This document shows, one piece after another, positions 63,445-64,000 of a DNA stretch of 64,000 nucleotides; positions within the stretch are counted from its first letter, which is position 1, and every line of letters starts with the position of its first letter. The stretch comes from SZUA-36 sp963759155 (GTDB taxonomy: Bacteria; Pseudomonadota; Gammaproteobacteria; Xanthomonadales; SZUA-36): positions 248,001 to 312,000 of the forward strand of contig CAVWXX010000015.1 of assembly GCA_963759155.1 (NCBI GenBank), read 5' to 3'. Below the pieces are notes generated by a model, which was given only the letters and a program-made list of their open reading frames with translations, did no database searches and was not told where the DNA came from. The translations under genes and the position numbers were made by a program.

Positions 63445-64000
63445 TTTGTCTATCGTATAGGAAACATCCAATCCGGTTTCCCGCTGACCGGAAGTCACCT
63501 TGACACCGAAGCCTTTTTTAAAGTCATAGCGGGCGCTGATAACATTCTCATCGTCAAACAGGCTGATGCCATAGCTGACATAAAGTTTTGGTGCGATGTA
63601 CGTACCGACATCAAAACCACTGACACCCTGCCCCTGGTCAAAATCGGTCCCGGTGATCAGCAGCGTCCAGGCCCGGTCCTCATTGGTAACAGGAACCGTA
63701 TAAGCCTCCAGGACAGGGCGTTTGAGGCTTCCGATGACCTGAACACCGGCAGAGCGGGTCTGGGTATTGCCAAAAATATCCCGCCCGGCCCTGATATTGA
63801 GTAAGGGATTGTTTGCAGGAACGGAGGGGAAGCTGATGCTTCCATTAGTGATCGTCAGTCTCGGTCCATAGACATCGACTGTACCCTGCAAGGTATAACC
63901 GCCATCTGGCAACCGGAACAGGGTCACCACGCCAGTCAAACAATGTAGTACCGGAGATACTGGTTTCCACACCAGGTATCTTGATGGATACATCATCCCC
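63442..64000 (-). CDS. tamB: TamB-like translocation/assembly module protein, C-terminal part, with apparent frameshift
   Basis: TamB is an inner-membrane anchored periplasmic beta-taco protein involved with TamA in outer-membrane protein or lipid transport. The visible part matches the DUF490/TamB C-terminus: GTVDVYGPRLTITNGSISF, NPLLNIRAGRD, AGVQVIGSLKRPVLEAYT, GTYIAPKLYVSYGISLFD and a final hydrophobic strand. The good frame holds from the stop to about 63908. Upstream, the family pattern continues in another frame (DDVSIKIPGVETSISGTTLF then DWRGDPVPVA), so one extra base near 63908 is likely. The gene continues past the window end. Confidence 0.75.
   Translation of the reverse strand, partial: GMMYPSRYLVWKPVSPVLHCLTGVVTLFRLPDGGYTLQGTVDVYGPRLTITNGSISFPSVPANNPLLNIRAGRDIFGNTQTRSAGVQVIGSLKRPVLEAYTVPVTNEDRAWTLLITGTDFDQGQGVSGFDVGTYIAPKLYVSYGISLFDDENVISARYDFKKGFGVKVTSGQRETGLDVSYTIDK

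Overview
The window is chromosomal DNA from a gammaproteobacterium of moderate GC content, probably an aerobic heterotroph using peptides and short organic acids. Three gene orders familiar from Pseudomonas and its relatives support this: aroC-asd-fimV-truA-trpF-...-accD-folC-dedD-cvpA-purF, serC-pheA-aroA-cmk-rpsA-ihfB-lapA-lapB, and a CrbS/CrbR acetate-switch locus. The genus cannot be fixed from the sequence alone. Almost all of it is core genome; no transposase, phage gene or CRISPR array was found.

Layout. 1-3.3 kb (minus): a pantothenate/CoA operon, panG-like reductase, panB, panC, coaBC (cut by the window edge). 3.5-8.1 kb (minus): a secreted M6 metallopeptidase with fibronectin III domains and an Old Yellow Enzyme reductase. 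8.2-11.4 kb (plus): error-prone polymerase dnaE2 with a perfect LexA box abutting its ATG. 11.5-12.0 kb: a dispersed repeat made of two large hairpins. 12.0-14.4 kb (plus): a frameshifted mpaA, a glutamate-racemase-like gene and two small cytochromes c. 14.5-42.0 kb is an uninterrupted minus-strand run: nfuA, an esterase, glycan-initiation genes (galU, a PglF/WbpM-type dehydratase, a WecA-type transferase), lapB-lapA, ihfB, rpsA, cmk, aroA, pheA, serC, purF, cvpA, dedD, folC, accD, trpA, trpB, trpF, truA, fimV, asd, aroC (frameshifted) and prmB. 42.1-43.0 kb (plus): psd (frameshifted). 43.0-43.5 kb: a second copy of the hairpin repeat. 43.5-50.2 kb (minus): an M2 dipeptidase lipoprotein, ppnN and a large Oar-like TonB-dependent receptor. 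50.5 kb: tRNA-Pro(CGG). 50.7-61.7 kb: an acetate/propionate uptake and activation locus with its own sensor kinase and regulator. 62-63.4 kb: a DcaP-like porin. 63.4-64 kb: the 3' end of a tamB-like gene.

How the genes work together. The acetate locus joins an acyl-CoA synthetase, a two-subunit sodium:solute symporter, a cNMP/CBS/nucleotidyltransferase protein with an exonuclease, a symporter-fused hybrid kinase (CrbS) and a LuxR-type regulator (CrbR). A shared ACTAAAGT motif sits 70-85 bp before both target operons. The secreted and lipoprotein peptidases plus the TonB receptor suggest protein or peptide scavenging. lapAB beside polysaccharide initiation genes ties LPS control to surface glycan synthesis.

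Most unusual points: (1) two copies of a ~0.45-kb element, each holding two 20-22 bp inverted repeats around a ~50-nt loop; the four loops are homologous and the stems differ but keep self-complementarity. (2) The dnaE2 start codon overlaps a consensus LexA operator and a promoter that implies a leaderless mRNA. (3) Four apparent single-base frameshifts (mpaA, aroC, psd, tamB), two in normally essential genes, which makes assembly error a serious possibility. (4) A probable PanG-type ketopantoate reductase in the pan operon.
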